52,854 nt of DNA from CAITSH01 sp964385505 (GCA_964385505.1 CAYLPI010000008.1:1-52854), one strand, 5' to 3'; positions 34,171 through 41,911 are shown, counted from the stretch's first letter. Made by a program: numbers and translations. Notes: generated by a model from the letters alone, not told the origin.

Positions 34171-34693
34171 TACCGTCGATGACATCTGCGTCATCGACAT
34201 CGACGCCAACCAGAACGACGGCAAGGAAGCAGCGCCGCTGGAGCGCCACCTGCATTGCGGCATCTACCGCGCGCGACCCGAGGTCGGGGCCATCGTGCAC
34301 GCACATCCAAAGTGGTCGACCTACCTGATAATGGCGGGACAGGCCTACCAGCCGGTCTATGCACAGGGCTCGCTGGTACAACCGGTGCCACTGCTTGATT
34401 CGCCCAACTCCATCAACAACCGCGACATGGCCGACCGCCTCGCTGCAACCCTGGGCGACAGGCCGGCCGCGCTGCTCAAGTCGCACGGTGCGGTGACTGT
34501 CGGCCAGGATATCGTCGAAGCCTTCGTGCTGGCGAGTTACATGGAAGAGAATGCGTCGCGCCAGTACATGGCGTTGGAAATCGGCAAGCCTTATGTGTTC
34601 AGCGACGAGGAATTGCGGCTGTGCCGTGAAAAGCTGTGGAACGTCAGGCTGTTCCGGCGCACCTGGGAGCATTTTCACGCCAAGCTGGCGTGA
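34171..34693 (+). pseudogene. 3' part of a second class II aldolase/adducin-family gene (fragment B)
   Basis: From about 34172, in a different frame, family sequence resumes: TVDDICVIDIDAN, ERHLHCGIYRARPEVGAIVH (second copy of the zinc region, HAHPKW), then LLKSHGAVTVGQDIVEAFVL and the C-terminus to 34693. The first 60 residues repeat the same domain region already present in fragment A (TPEDLIQYDLDSN ... VVHSHSPS). So this is not a single frameshifted gene but the tail of another paralogue lacking its first 45 or so residues. An ATG at 34295 is open but could not make a complete enzyme. Confidence 0.75.
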
Positions 34694-34705
34694 CGCCGCT
34701 CCGGT

Positions 34706-35548
34706 TCAAATGGTGTTTTCCAGCATGGCCCGCAGTTCTGCAGTCACGACGGGTTCTATGCCGAACCACGTCTTCCAGGCCGGGCGGCCCTGGTGCAACA
34801 GCATGCCAAGTCCGTTGATGGTGGCGTTGCCGCGCCCTCGCGCGGCGGCAAGGAAGGGTGTTTCCAGCGGGATATAGACGATGTCGGCGGCAAGCGCGTC
34901 GGCCGGCAGTTTGTCCAGATTGAGATCAAGCGGCGGCTGGCCGACCATGCCCAGGCTGGTGGTGTTGACGACCATCGCCGCGCCTTCGAGCGCATCGTGG
35001 CGTTGCTCCCAGGGCAGCGCGGCGATCGGTCCGCCGAAATCAGAGGCAATGGCTTTGGCGCGGGCATGATCGCGGTTAAGCAGCCGGATTTCCCGGGCAC
35101 CTTCCTGCGCGAGGCCGTAGCAGACCGCACGCGAGCCCCCCCCGGCGCCGATCACCACTGCGGGCCCGGTATCAGCACGCCATGCCGGCCGCGCCTGTCG
35201 GATGTTCTGGACAAAGCCGTAGCAGTCGTTGTTGCTGCCCAGCAGCGCGCCGTCGGGGCTGACTACGACGCAACTGATCGCCCCTATGCCTTTGGCCACG
35301 TCGTCGATTCCATCGACGATGGCCATGGCCTGTTGCTTGTGCGGAATGGTCAGATTGCAGCCGGCAAAGCCCAGCGGGCGCAATGCACGCAAGGCCTCCG
35401 CCAGACCTTCCGGCCTGACGGTGAGCGGAACATAAGTACCGGCAAGCCCGTGCTGTTTGAACCAATAATTGTGCAGCATCGGCGAGCGCGAGTGCAACAC
35501 CGGCCAGCCCATGACGCCGGCGAGTAGGAAACGGTCTGGCTTTGACAT
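34706..35548 (-). CDS. Shikimate-dehydrogenase-like NAD(P) oxidoreductase
   Basis: A 280-residue AroE-family protein. The catalytic Lys71 (NLTIPHK) and Asp108 (GSNNDCYGF) and the two N-terminal Ser of HSRSP (20, 22) are kept. The NADP motif is VIGAGGGSRAV and the conserved NTTSLGM follows. However, two substrate contacts differ from true AroE: the usual GAVNT is GAISC (Asn to Ser92), and the NTD triplet is NND (Thr to Asn107). Together with its accessory neighbourhood, this suggests a different but shikimate- or quinate-like substrate. It converges with the aldolase fragments. Confidence 0.82.
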   Translation of the reverse strand: MSKPDRFLLAGVMGWPVLHSRSPMLHNYWFKQHGLAGTYVPLTVRPEGLAEALRALRPLGFAGCNLTIPHKQQAMAIVDGIDDVAKGIGAISCVVVSPDGALLGSNNDCYGFVQNIRQARPAWRADTGPAVVIGAGGGSRAVCYGLAQEGAREIRLLNRDHARAKAIASDFGGPIAALPWEQRHDALEGAAMVVNTTSLGMVGQPPLDLNLDKLPADALAADIVYIPLETPFLAAARGRGNATINGLGMLLHQGRPAWKTWFGIEPVVTAELRAMLENTI

Positions 35549-35551
35549 GGC

Positions 35552-35788
35552 TTATGCGTTTTTTTGTTGCCGGTAAAGGGCTTCGACTTTTGCTCTTGCC
35601 CAAGGCGTCCGGCGCAGAAACTTCAGGCTTGAAGCGATGCTGGGATCGCTGGTGAAACATCGGATCGGTATGATATTTCCCATGGCGGGCCACCCGAGCC
35701 TGGTCACCAGTTCGAGCAGCATTTGCTCAAGGGTAATGCCATGCAGCGAATTATTTGGATGGAGAGCATTCATTGCTTGGACGTGCAT
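35552..35788 (-). CDS. DUF2132 (VF530-type) small protein
   Basis: A 78-residue DNA-binding-like protein of the VF530/DUF2132 family, recognised from HGITLEQMLLELVTRLGW, IIPIRCFTSDPSIASSLKFL and RRTPWARAKVEALY. Function in the cell is not known. Two ATGs are possible (35788, or 35773 giving MNALHPNNSLHG); neither has a clear ribosome binding site. It ends 3 bases before the start of the shikimate-dehydrogenase-like gene in the same direction, so the two are probably co-transcribed. Confidence 0.8.
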   Translation of the reverse strand: MHVQAMNALHPNNSLHGITLEQMLLELVTRLGWPAMGNIIPIRCFTSDPSIASSLKFLRRTPWARAKVEALYRQQKNA

Positions 35789-35831
35789 GCAATTGAGTTA
35801 CCGGCGGCGGGCGGCGGGCGTCGGCGAAGGC

Positions 35832-36125
35832 CTAGGGCTGCGGCCTTTTTTCCGGAGGGCTGTTTTCAATCCGGGAGTCCTCGTCGGCAAGCACCGTAGC
35901 CTCGCCTTCGATGATGCGACCACCTGTTGATTGTTGCTGCATCGCCTGGCGCAGATTCCGTGTCTTCCACCATACATAACCCCAGGCCAGCAGACCCAGC
36001 ACGGCGATGACGGTAATTGCCACGACTGAGAACACCAGCCCCAGGATCAGCAGGATTGCGCCGGTGAGCAGCGTGAGCAGGTTCTTGATCAATTTGCCTG
36101 GGGTGGGTTTTGATGTTTGCAGCAA
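35832..36125 (-). CDS. Small membrane protein of unknown function
   Basis: A 97-residue protein with a basic N-terminus (KPTPGKLIKN) and a long hydrophobic stretch at about residues 16-50, enough for one long or two short membrane helices. Then come a basic KTRNLRQAMQQQ segment and an acidic cytoplasmic tail. No family recognised with confidence. The tight hydrophobic-basic-acidic order and an intact frame in a compact stretch support a real gene. It precedes the DUF2132 gene on the same strand. Confidence 0.55.
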   Translation of the reverse strand: MLQTSKPTPGKLIKNLLTLLTGAILLILGLVFSVVAITVIAVLGLLAWGYVWWKTRNLRQAMQQQSTGGRIIEGEATVLADEDSRIENSPPEKRPQP

Positions 36126-36152
36126 GAGACCCCCGTCACCGCGCGAGGTGCA

Positions 36153-36191
36153 GAAAAAATGAATTCCTGGCGCCGGTCGGCGCCGGGGATT
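36153..36191 (-). terminator. Rho-independent terminator of the solute-binding-protein gene
   Basis: A 15-bp stem (36160-36174 with 36177-36191, two G-T wobbles) is followed on the minus strand by TTTTTT (36153-36158). It lies 14 bases past the stop of the gene ending at 36205, and reads in that gene's direction. Stem plus U tract makes this the clearest terminator in the left half of the window. Confidence 0.8.
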
Positions 36192-36204
36192 CGTAGATGT
36201 AAGC

Positions 36205-37254
36205 CTACTTTGCGGCTGCCGGCGGCAGGCGGTCGGATTTGGGTGGCAGGAAGCTTGAATTGAAGAGAAAGTCCGAGTTCGGCTTCACTTTGAGGTTGAA
36301 GGCCGCGGCAACATCGTCCACCTGGTTGTCGAGCACCAGCTTGCTGAGGCTGCCCAGGCCGTTGGCACGCGCGTAGTCGGTGTCGATCGAGGTGAGCGTG
36401 ATCTTGAGCTTGTCGAGCTCGTTTTTATCGTTGATCAAGGGATCGAACACCTTGTTGGCGCGGATCGCCTCTTCCGGATTGGCTATGGTGTCGATCATCG
36501 CACGGTTGATCGCTCGCACCAGGCCGGCTACCGCACGCGGGTTCTCGCTGATCATTTTGCTGCTGACGAGGACTGCGTTGCCATACAGGTTCAGGCCGGC
36601 ATCAACAAAGCGGAACATGTTGATGTCCTCGGGCTTCGCGCCGCGCTGGATAAGCGTGAGCCGATTGAGTTCGAATCCGGTGGTCGCGTCGGCGTCACCG
36701 CGTATCACCAGGGTTTCACGGATCGCCGGGTCGATGTTGAGGAAGGTCACGGTTTTCGGGTCGATGCCGATCGCCCGTGCGTAAATCGGGAAGGCCTTGC
36801 GCACCGAGTCGAACACCGGCGCGGCAATTTTCTTGCCGGCGAGGTCTTGCGGTTTGTTGATGCCCGATTTCTTCAGCGCCATCAGCACCAGCGGCGAACG
36901 GTTGTAAAGCAGGTACACCGCCTGCAGCCGCGTCGGACCGGGGTTGTTGCCGACGAACTCGATCAGCGTGCTCATGTCGGCGGTGCCGGCGTCGTGCGAA
37001 CCGCTGACGATGCGGTTGACCGTCGCGCCGGAGCCGGCGCCGACGTCCACAGACACATCAAGGCCTTCCTTTTCGAAGTAGCCCTTGGTCTTGGCCAGCA
37101 TGAACATCGAGAGCTGGCCCTCATAACGCCAGTCGAGGGTAAAACGGACCTTTGTCGGCGCCTGAGCAAAGACTGAAGCCGACAACACTGCTGCGGCAAG
37201 GCCGGCAATGATGCGGGCGAGGGCGGGGCGGCTGCTGTTTCGGGATGTTTTCAT
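36205..37254 (-). CDS. ABC transporter solute-binding protein, NMT1/SsuA type
   Basis: A periplasmic binding protein of about 349 residues from the NMT1/THI5-like (SsuA/TauA) superfamily. The signal peptide (KTSRNSSRPALARIIAGLAA then VFAQ) is about 31 residues. The mature part starts with VRFTLDWRYEGQLSMFMLAK, typical of this group, where aromatic residues line the ligand site. The ATG at 37254 has GGAG 7 bases upstream, whereas the ATG five codons earlier has none. Family ligands include sulfonates, nitrate, pyrimidine precursors and aromatic acids. The permease-ATPase pair at 40-1604 is of the matching type, but 35 kb away. Confidence 0.85.
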   Translation of the reverse strand: MKTSRNSSRPALARIIAGLAAAVLSASVFAQAPTKVRFTLDWRYEGQLSMFMLAKTKGYFEKEGLDVSVDVGAGSGATVNRIVSGSHDAGTADMSTLIEFVGNNPGPTRLQAVYLLYNRSPLVLMALKKSGINKPQDLAGKKIAAPVFDSVRKAFPIYARAIGIDPKTVTFLNIDPAIRETLVIRGDADATTGFELNRLTLIQRGAKPEDINMFRFVDAGLNLYGNAVLVSSKMISENPRAVAGLVRAINRAMIDTIANPEEAIRANKVFDPLINDKNELDKLKITLTSIDTDYARANGLGSLSKLVLDNQVDDVAAAFNLKVKPNSDFLFNSSFLPPKSDRLPPAAAK

Positions 37255-37388
37255 GCGCGTCTCCGTCACTGATTTGGATAAGTGCCCAATCCTGCCACAA
37301 GAGCCGGAAAAATGCGCGCAAAGCCGGTAAAGGCGGGACGCCGGAGGGCTAGAATGTCGCTACTTGCGAGACAGACACGGAGAGCAGC

Positions 37389-38288
37389 ATGGTGCTACCC
37401 AGCCACGACAGATTCGACTTCACGCCGATAAGCAAGCGTCCAGACTATTCGTGGCCGGGTGGCAAGCGCCTGGCCATGTACGTTGCGCTCAATGTCGAGA
37501 CATTCGGCTATGGCATGGAAGTGGGGCCGGTGCTGGGCAACGCGATGCCGATGCCCGATCACCGCAACTGGTCATGGCGCGAGTACGGCAACCGCGTCGG
37601 CGTATGGCGCCTGCTCGATTTCTTTGACGAAATCAAACTGCCGGCCTGCCATCTGTTGAATGCCTATCTGTACGACACGCATCCGGACGTACCGCAAGCG
37701 ATTCGCGCGCGTGGCGATGAGTTCGTCGGCCATGGCCGTACCAATTCGGAGAAGCCGGGTGCCAGACCGGAGGACGAGGAACGTGTCCTGATTGCCGAGT
37801 CGCTGGCCGCGATCGCGCGCAACGAAGGCAAGGCGCCGGCCGGCTGGATGACGCCGCTGATGATGCCCTCAAAGGTGACGCTCGACCTGTTGCAGGAAGC
37901 CGGGGTGCGCTACGTGCTTGACTGGCCGGCCGACGACCAGCCGTTCTGGATGCGCACGCGCTCCGGGCCCTTGCTCTCCGTGCCGTATCCGCTGGAGACC
38001 AACGATTTCGTGCCCATCCTGCAACTGCACCACGACCCGGTGCAGTTTGCCGACCTGCTGGTGCGCCAGTTTGAGGAAATGGTCGAATCGAGCGAGCGCT
38101 GGCCGCAGGTCTTCCCGATCTCGCTGCACACCATGGTTTGCGGCCAGCCACATCGCTTGCGCGCCTTGCGCAGTGCGTTTGACCGGATCATGAACCATCC
38201 GAAGTTTGACCGCGTGTGGCTCACACGGCCGGGCGAGATCGCCGCTTACTGCGCCACGCTGCCAAAAGGAACCGTGCCGGGCAGTTGA
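37389..38288 (+). CDS. Polysaccharide deacetylase family protein, PuuE/allantoinase-like
   Basis: A 299-residue protein of the NodB-homology superfamily, cytoplasmic (no signal peptide). It looks most like the PuuE/cofactor-independent allantoinase subgroup: the first catalytic strand reads MYVALNVETFGYG instead of the usual TFDD, and the metal His appears in FVGHGRTNSE. The C-terminal LHTMVCGQPHRLRAL segment matches the family. The subgroup hydrolyses amide bonds of small molecules rather than chitin. GGAGAG lies a few bases before the ATG. It is divergent from the solute-binding gene and may act on what that protein brings in. Confidence 0.8.
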   Translation: MVLPSHDRFDFTPISKRPDYSWPGGKRLAMYVALNVETFGYGMEVGPVLGNAMPMPDHRNWSWREYGNRVGVWRLLDFFDEIKLPACHLLNAYLYDTHPDVPQAIRARGDEFVGHGRTNSEKPGARPEDEERVLIAESLAAIARNEGKAPAGWMTPLMMPSKVTLDLLQEAGVRYVLDWPADDQPFWMRTRSGPLLSVPYPLETNDFVPILQLHHDPVQFADLLVRQFEEMVESSERWPQVFPISLHTMVCGQPHRLRALRSAFDRIMNHPKFDRVWLTRPGEIAAYCATLPKGTVPGS

Positions 38289-38289
38289 A

Positions 38290-38319
38290 GCATCACTGCG
38301 GGCCTGCCCGCAGTGATGC
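38290..38319. terminator. Perfect 14-bp hairpin between convergent genes
   Basis: GCATCACTGCGGGC (38290-38303) and its exact complement (38306-38319) lie in the 53-base gap between the deacetylase stop and the end of the leftward Bug receptor gene. The location fits a two-way terminator, although no T tract follows on either side. Confidence 0.55.
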
Positions 38320-38341
38320 ACGCCTGGCTGTCACTGGAAGG

Positions 38342-39307
38342 CTAATCGACCTGGATGTTTCCGGCCTTGATGACCGGTGCCCAGACACGCATTTCCTTCT
38401 GGATGAACTCGAGAAACCGGTCCGAGCCCCGTGTGGATGGAGACAGGCCCAGTGCCGGATCATTCAATCTTGCCTGCATGTCGGGGGCATTGAGGATATC
38501 CAGTAATTCTTTCTCGAGTCTTGCCGTTATCGGTTTCGGTGTCTGCGCCGGAGCGGAAATCCCGACCCACGATACGGCTTGCACGCCCGGGGCTATCTCG
38601 TCGAGGGTCGGCACATCCGGGTAAGAGGGCATGCGCTTCTCGCTCGTTACGGCCAGTATCCTGACTTTCCCGGTACGTGCCAATTCGGCGGCGCTGGCGG
38701 TGAGCACCATGTCCAGCCGTCCGCCCAGCAGGTCAACGATAGCCGGAGCGGGGCCTTTGTAGGGAATATGCGTCATGTTCAGATTGAGGGTCTGCTTGAG
38801 CAGTTCGGCGGCGAGAAAGCCCGAAGTGCCCACGCCGGCCGAGGCGTAATTGACGGTGCCCGGTTTAGCTTTGACCATGGCGATGAATTCCTGGATGGTC
38901 TTTATCGGGTAGTCGGCCCTGACGATGACGTACTGCGGGTAGAGGCCGATAAGGGCGATGTGATGAAAATCCTTGATTGGGTCGTAAGGGATTTTCCTGA
39001 ACATCAAGGGTCCGGGCGCAATCGACGAGTTGTAGGTGGCGGCCAGCGTGTAGCCGTCAGGTGCCGCCTTGGCCACCACGTCGGCTCCCAGCGTCGAACC
39101 GGCGCCAGGACGATTTTCGATGACGATTGGCTGCTTGAGCGCGGTGCCCAGGCGCTCGGCTATCAGCCGCAGCGCCACTTCGCTGCCGGTGCCGGTGGCA
39201 AACGGGATTACCAGCTTGATCGGCTGGGATGGGTAGGTCTGAGCCCGCGCACCGAGACTGAACAGCGAGCAGAGCACAACAACCGATACTTGCCTGAAAT
39301 AATGCAT
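38342..39307 (-). CDS. Bug-family tripartite tricarboxylate receptor
   Basis: A periplasmic solute-binding protein, 321 residues. The signal peptide (MHYFRQVSVVVLCSLFSLGA then RAQ-TYPSQP) is about 22 residues. The family motifs are NRPGAGSTLGADVVAKAAPDG and IPYKGPAPAIVDLLGGRLD. The ligand loop reads IPFATGTGSEVALRL, with Thr-Gly-Thr-Gly and Glu where most family members have Pro-x-Gly-Gly and Asp. It is divergent from the amidase gene at 39424, which suggests uptake of an amide-bearing compound that the amidase then hydrolyses. Confidence 0.87.
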   Translation of the reverse strand: MHYFRQVSVVVLCSLFSLGARAQTYPSQPIKLVIPFATGTGSEVALRLIAERLGTALKQPIVIENRPGAGSTLGADVVAKAAPDGYTLAATYNSSIAPGPLMFRKIPYDPIKDFHHIALIGLYPQYVIVRADYPIKTIQEFIAMVKAKPGTVNYASAGVGTSGFLAAELLKQTLNLNMTHIPYKGPAPAIVDLLGGRLDMVLTASAAELARTGKVRILAVTSEKRMPSYPDVPTLDEIAPGVQAVSWVGISAPAQTPKPITARLEKELLDILNAPDMQARLNDPALGLSPSTRGSDRFLEFIQKEMRVWAPVIKAGNIQVD

Positions 39308-39423
39308 ATCTTTTACCCTTGGGCGTTAAAATCAAATCGTACCTCAATTTTCGAGAAGCAATCCACGATTCAGTGCAATCCGAATCGAACCAGACAAACC
39401 TGACGGACCTGCCAAGTACTTCC

Positions 39424-40725
39424 ATGACCATAAAAAACATCAACAAGATCCTCGGCCTGTCGGCGTACGACGCCGCGCGCGCGCTGCAGTCGCGTGAATT
39501 GAAGGCACAAGACTACGTCGGCGCCTGCCTGGACCGTATCGCCGAGCGCGAGCCCGAGGTGCACGCTTTCGCGCACATCGCCAAAGACCTTGCCCGGGCG
39601 CGCGCAAAAGCGCTGGATGATGGCGCGATACAGGGTCCGTTACATGGTCTTACCCTGGGCGCGAAGGATGTTTTTGATACATGGGATATGCCAACCCAGG
39701 GCGGCTCAAGGGCGTTTGCGGGCTATCAGCCGGTACAGGATGCGGCCTGCCTCGCCACGGTCCGCGGCCAGGGGGTCGTAATCCTGGGAAAAACCATCAC
39801 CACCGAGTTGGCGACATTTCCCACCAACGGCACGCGCAATCCTCTCAATCTTGAACACACACCCGGCGGATCGTCGTCCGGATCGGCCGCCGCTGTCGCC
39901 GACTACATGGTGAGTTTTGCCACCGGCACCCAAACCATGGGCTCTACCGTACGCCCTTGCGGATATTGCGGCGTCACCGGCTACAAACCGAGTTACAACC
40001 TGATTCCCAAGCGCGGCGTCTGGCCCAACGCCGATTCGTGCGACACCGTGGGCCTCGTGGCGCGCGATGTGCGCGACGTCGCGCTGCTGGCATCCTCAAT
40101 GGTGCAGTACCCCGGCCTGATGCTGCCGGAAGGCAAATCCGGTGCGCCGACCATCGGCGTGTGCCGCACCTTCGAGTGGGAGCGTGCCGACGAGCACATT
40201 CATCGCGCGTTCGAGGACAGCACCAGGCGTCTCGCCGCTGCCGGAGCCCGGGTCGTCGAAATCGTGTTGCCCGAAGCCTTTCGCGGCCTGCGCGAGGCGC
40301 AGGCTGCGGTAGTGCGCTTTGAGATGGGTCGTGGCTTTGCCGACATCATGGCGCGCCACGGCAATCTCATCCGCAAGCCCTTGTACGACCGCACGTTGGC
40401 CGGCATGCAGGTAAGCGGCGAGGCGTATCAGCGGGCGCAGACGCTGGGCCGGCAATGCCGCCAGATGTTTGCCGATGTGCTGGGTGAGTGCGACGTATTG
40501 TTCGCGCCGGCAGCGACAGGCGAGGCGCCTAAAGGGCAGGACTTCTCCGGCGACACCACGATGAATCAGGTCTGGACCTTCATGCACGGCCCGTGCCTTT
40601 CAGTTTGCGGCGGATTCGGTCCCAATGGCCTGCCGCTGGCGATGCAGGTGGTCGGCCGCCTCGATGATGACGCGCGGACCTTGCGCGCCGCGGATTGGGT
40701 CGATTGCTGCCTTAAAGCCGGTTAA
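39424..40725 (+). CDS. Amidase signature family hydrolase
   Basis: Hydrolyses a C-N bond of an amide with a Ser-cisSer-Lys triad. In the 433-residue product the triad falls at Lys81 (LGAKDVFDT), Ser150 (HTPGGSSSGSAAAVA) and Ser174 (GTQTMGSTVRP), assigned by family pattern. The signature block is intact. The protein is related to the GatA fold, but the context (no gatB or gatC) argues for a catabolic amidase. I chose the ATG at 39424, giving MTIKNINKILGLSAYDAARA. A TTG at 39319 would add 35 poorly conserved residues. No strong ribosome binding site is seen. Confidence 0.85.
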   Translation: MTIKNINKILGLSAYDAARALQSRELKAQDYVGACLDRIAEREPEVHAFAHIAKDLARARAKALDDGAIQGPLHGLTLGAKDVFDTWDMPTQGGSRAFAGYQPVQDAACLATVRGQGVVILGKTITTELATFPTNGTRNPLNLEHTPGGSSSGSAAAVADYMVSFATGTQTMGSTVRPCGYCGVTGYKPSYNLIPKRGVWPNADSCDTVGLVARDVRDVALLASSMVQYPGLMLPEGKSGAPTIGVCRTFEWERADEHIHRAFEDSTRRLAAAGARVVEIVLPEAFRGLREAQAAVVRFEMGRGFADIMARHGNLIRKPLYDRTLAGMQVSGEAYQRAQTLGRQCRQMFADVLGECDVLFAPAATGEAPKGQDFSGDTTMNQVWTFMHGPCLSVCGGFGPNGLPLAMQVVGRLDDDARTLRAADWVDCCLKAG

Positions 40726-40768
40726 CACCGCGCCTGCCGGTCGGCGGAGGGTTACGGACCTTAAGGCC

Positions 40769-40960
40769 TTACACGTCGACACCCACGACGTCATCCGCTT
40801 CAAACTCGTCGGGCACCGTACCGTCGCCGAGTCCAGTGACCATCGCTGCCATGCCGGCGCTTTGCTTGACGAAGTATTCCTGGCTGATCGGGTCATAGAA
40901 ACGCTGACCAAGGGCAAGTTCGCTGAATTTGACGCGGCGACGGGCAGGTTGAGTGGTCAT
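40769..40960 (-). CDS. Conserved hypothetical small protein
   Basis: A 63-residue protein, RRRVKFSELALGQRFYDPIS then SQEYFVKQSAGMAAMVTGLG and an acidic end (DEFEADDVVGVDV). The pattern Phe-x-x-Leu-x-x-Gly-x-x-Phe is typical of short conserved bacterial proteins of unknown function with a small beta-sheet. It has no signal peptide or membrane segment. It lies 43 bases after the amidase stop in the opposite direction, just before the probable small RNA gene. Confidence 0.55.
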   Translation of the reverse strand: MTTQPARRRVKFSELALGQRFYDPISQEYFVKQSAGMAAMVTGLGDGTVPDEFEADDVVGVDV

Positions 40961-41004
40961 GCTCGATCAGAAAAAGTGGATGAATCTACCGGTTTCCATA
41001 ATGC

Positions 41005-41031
41005 AAAAAGCCCAACAGGCATGGTTGGGCT
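41005..41031 (-). terminator. Rho-independent terminator of the small RNA
   Basis: On the minus strand AGCCCAAC, a 7-base loop and GTTGGGCT form an 8-bp stem (41009-41031), followed by TTTTT (41005-41009). No protein gene on this strand ends here; the only upstream transcript is the predicted small RNA. Confidence 0.75.
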
Positions 41032-41143
41032 GGGTACAGGAAAATCTACAGCGATCGAGTGGCCCCCCGAGCCTGAGCTTGCACCAGGGGTCTGCGGATT
41101 AACAGCCTCGTAAGACGGTCTCTTCCTTCCGGAAAACAGAACC
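41005..41143 (-). ncRNA. Probable small RNA gene, about 139 nt
   Basis: A near-consensus promoter (41150-41178) and an intrinsic terminator (41005-41031) define a leftward transcript of about 139 bases with no convincing reading frame. Its 5' part can fold as ACGGTTCT pairing with AGAGACCGT around a CC-GGAA-GG hairpin. The middle has CCTGG...TCAGG and a GC-rich CTCGGGGGGCC. A U-rich GATTTTCC precedes the terminator, as in Hfq-binding RNAs. Some bases resemble tRNA-Asn or SRP RNA, but not well enough for either. The rest of the spacer 40961-41532 holds the promoter and 12-mer repeats, and I see nothing else in it. Target and family unknown. Confidence 0.55.
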
Positions 41144-41149
41144 GTTTCC

Positions 41150-41178
41150 ACTATATACATCAGGCACTTACTTGGCAA
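41150..41178 (-). promoter_or_regulatory. Near-consensus sigma70 promoter of the small RNA
   Basis: Read on the minus strand: TTGCCA (41178-41173), spacer of exactly 17 bases, TATAGT (41155-41150). Both hexamers match the consensus at five of six positions, the best promoter I found in the window. Confidence 0.65.
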
Positions 41179-41180
41179 TA

Positions 41181-41210
41181 GCGTTGCTTGGTGCGTTGCT
41201 TGGTGCGTTG
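41181..41210. repeat. 12-base tandem repeats next to the small RNA promoter
   Basis: GCGTTGCTTGGT at 41181-41192 and 41193-41204, then a half copy GCGTTG at 41205-41210. On the strand of the small RNA the array ends 2 bases upstream of the -35 hexamer, the usual place for activator sites. Confidence 0.7.
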
Positions 41211-41544
41211 TGTGATGTTGCCACGTTTGTGGGATGTCCGGGACGGAAATTGTCCCACAGTGGCTCCGCCAAGTGACCTGCCAAATCCAGTCCCACCAAG
41301 CCGCCTCGTTTTCAATTCGAGTTCACGGGGCGGATCAGGGCGTTCGACAATTTCAACGAACTGGCACTGAACAGAGGCTGCGCAACTCGGTATGCATGGA
41401 GCCATTATGCGCGGCAGCGAACGGAACACGCGAAGTTTTACGCTTACAAGGACAGGGTGGCATTTGAGTGGCGGTGAGTTCGCCGGCGAGCGTACCGGCC
41501 GCTGACAGAACCGTGCATACATCCAACCGTGAATGGGGCCAACC

Positions 41545-41787
41545 ATGAACCGATTGAAACTTCTCTACGCATCGTGCACCGCCCTGTCGCTGGGCGGACT
41601 TACCCTGGCAACGAATGCGCTTGCCCAGTCCCAGGGCGGCTCCGGCTACGGCATGGGCTCCGGCATGATGGGCGGCTATGGCGCAGGCTGGATGGGCGGC
41701 GGATACGGCGGGATACTTTTGCCGATTTTGCTCGTCGTAGTGATTGCGGGCGTCGTTGTCTGGATCGTCGCGCAAAAGAGGAAGTGA
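41545..41787 (+). CDS. Small exported Gly/Met-rich membrane protein
   Basis: An 80-residue protein of no named family. It has a signal peptide (about 1-28, ending ALAQ), a Gly/Met-rich middle (GYGMGSGMMGGYGAGWMGGG) and a C-terminal membrane helix (ILLPILLVVVIAGVVVWIVA) with a basic end AQKRK. So the Gly/Met-rich part should face the periplasm. The same GYGMGxGMMG motif occurs in the next gene product. Met-rich exported segments often bind Cu(I) or Ag(I); that is inference here. An in-frame ATG at 41533 would add four residues. Confidence 0.6.
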   Translation: MNRLKLLYASCTALSLGGLTLATNALAQSQGGSGYGMGSGMMGGYGAGWMGGGYGGILLPILLVVVIAGVVVWIVAQKRK

Positions 41788-41911
41788 GTCGAATTTGTCT
41801 CGATTACGCCAGTGCCGCTGCGGACGCATTGCCTGGCGCTCGAACGAGACATCGGTCACCAGAGGATATCAGTAGCAAAAACTCAAAATTAATCTTGAAC
41901 GGAGTTAAACC

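Noticed and set aside
34160..34200. Programmed frameshift in a single class II aldolase gene.
   Set aside because: The sequence after the frame change repeats the same domain region, so a ribosomal slip would not give one normal enzyme. No slippery heptamer is seen.
41060..41109. About 45 bases on the minus strand resemble the 3' half of tRNA-Asn (CTGTTAATCCG followed by a T-arm-like CCTGG...TCAGG).
   Set aside because: The 5' half does not form acceptor or D arms, the anticodon stem pairs badly and the T loop is wrong. It is kept only as a possible remnant within the small RNA.
41112..41142. TCCGGAAGGAAG on the minus strand looks like domain IV of SRP (4.5S) RNA.
   Set aside because: The flanking conserved bases of the symmetric and asymmetric loops are absent, and the whole RNA does not fold as a long SRP hairpin.
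41181..41210. Short tandem repeats considered as a CRISPR array.
   Set aside because: Only 2.5 copies with no spacers between them. No CRISPR array or cas gene was seen anywhere in the window.
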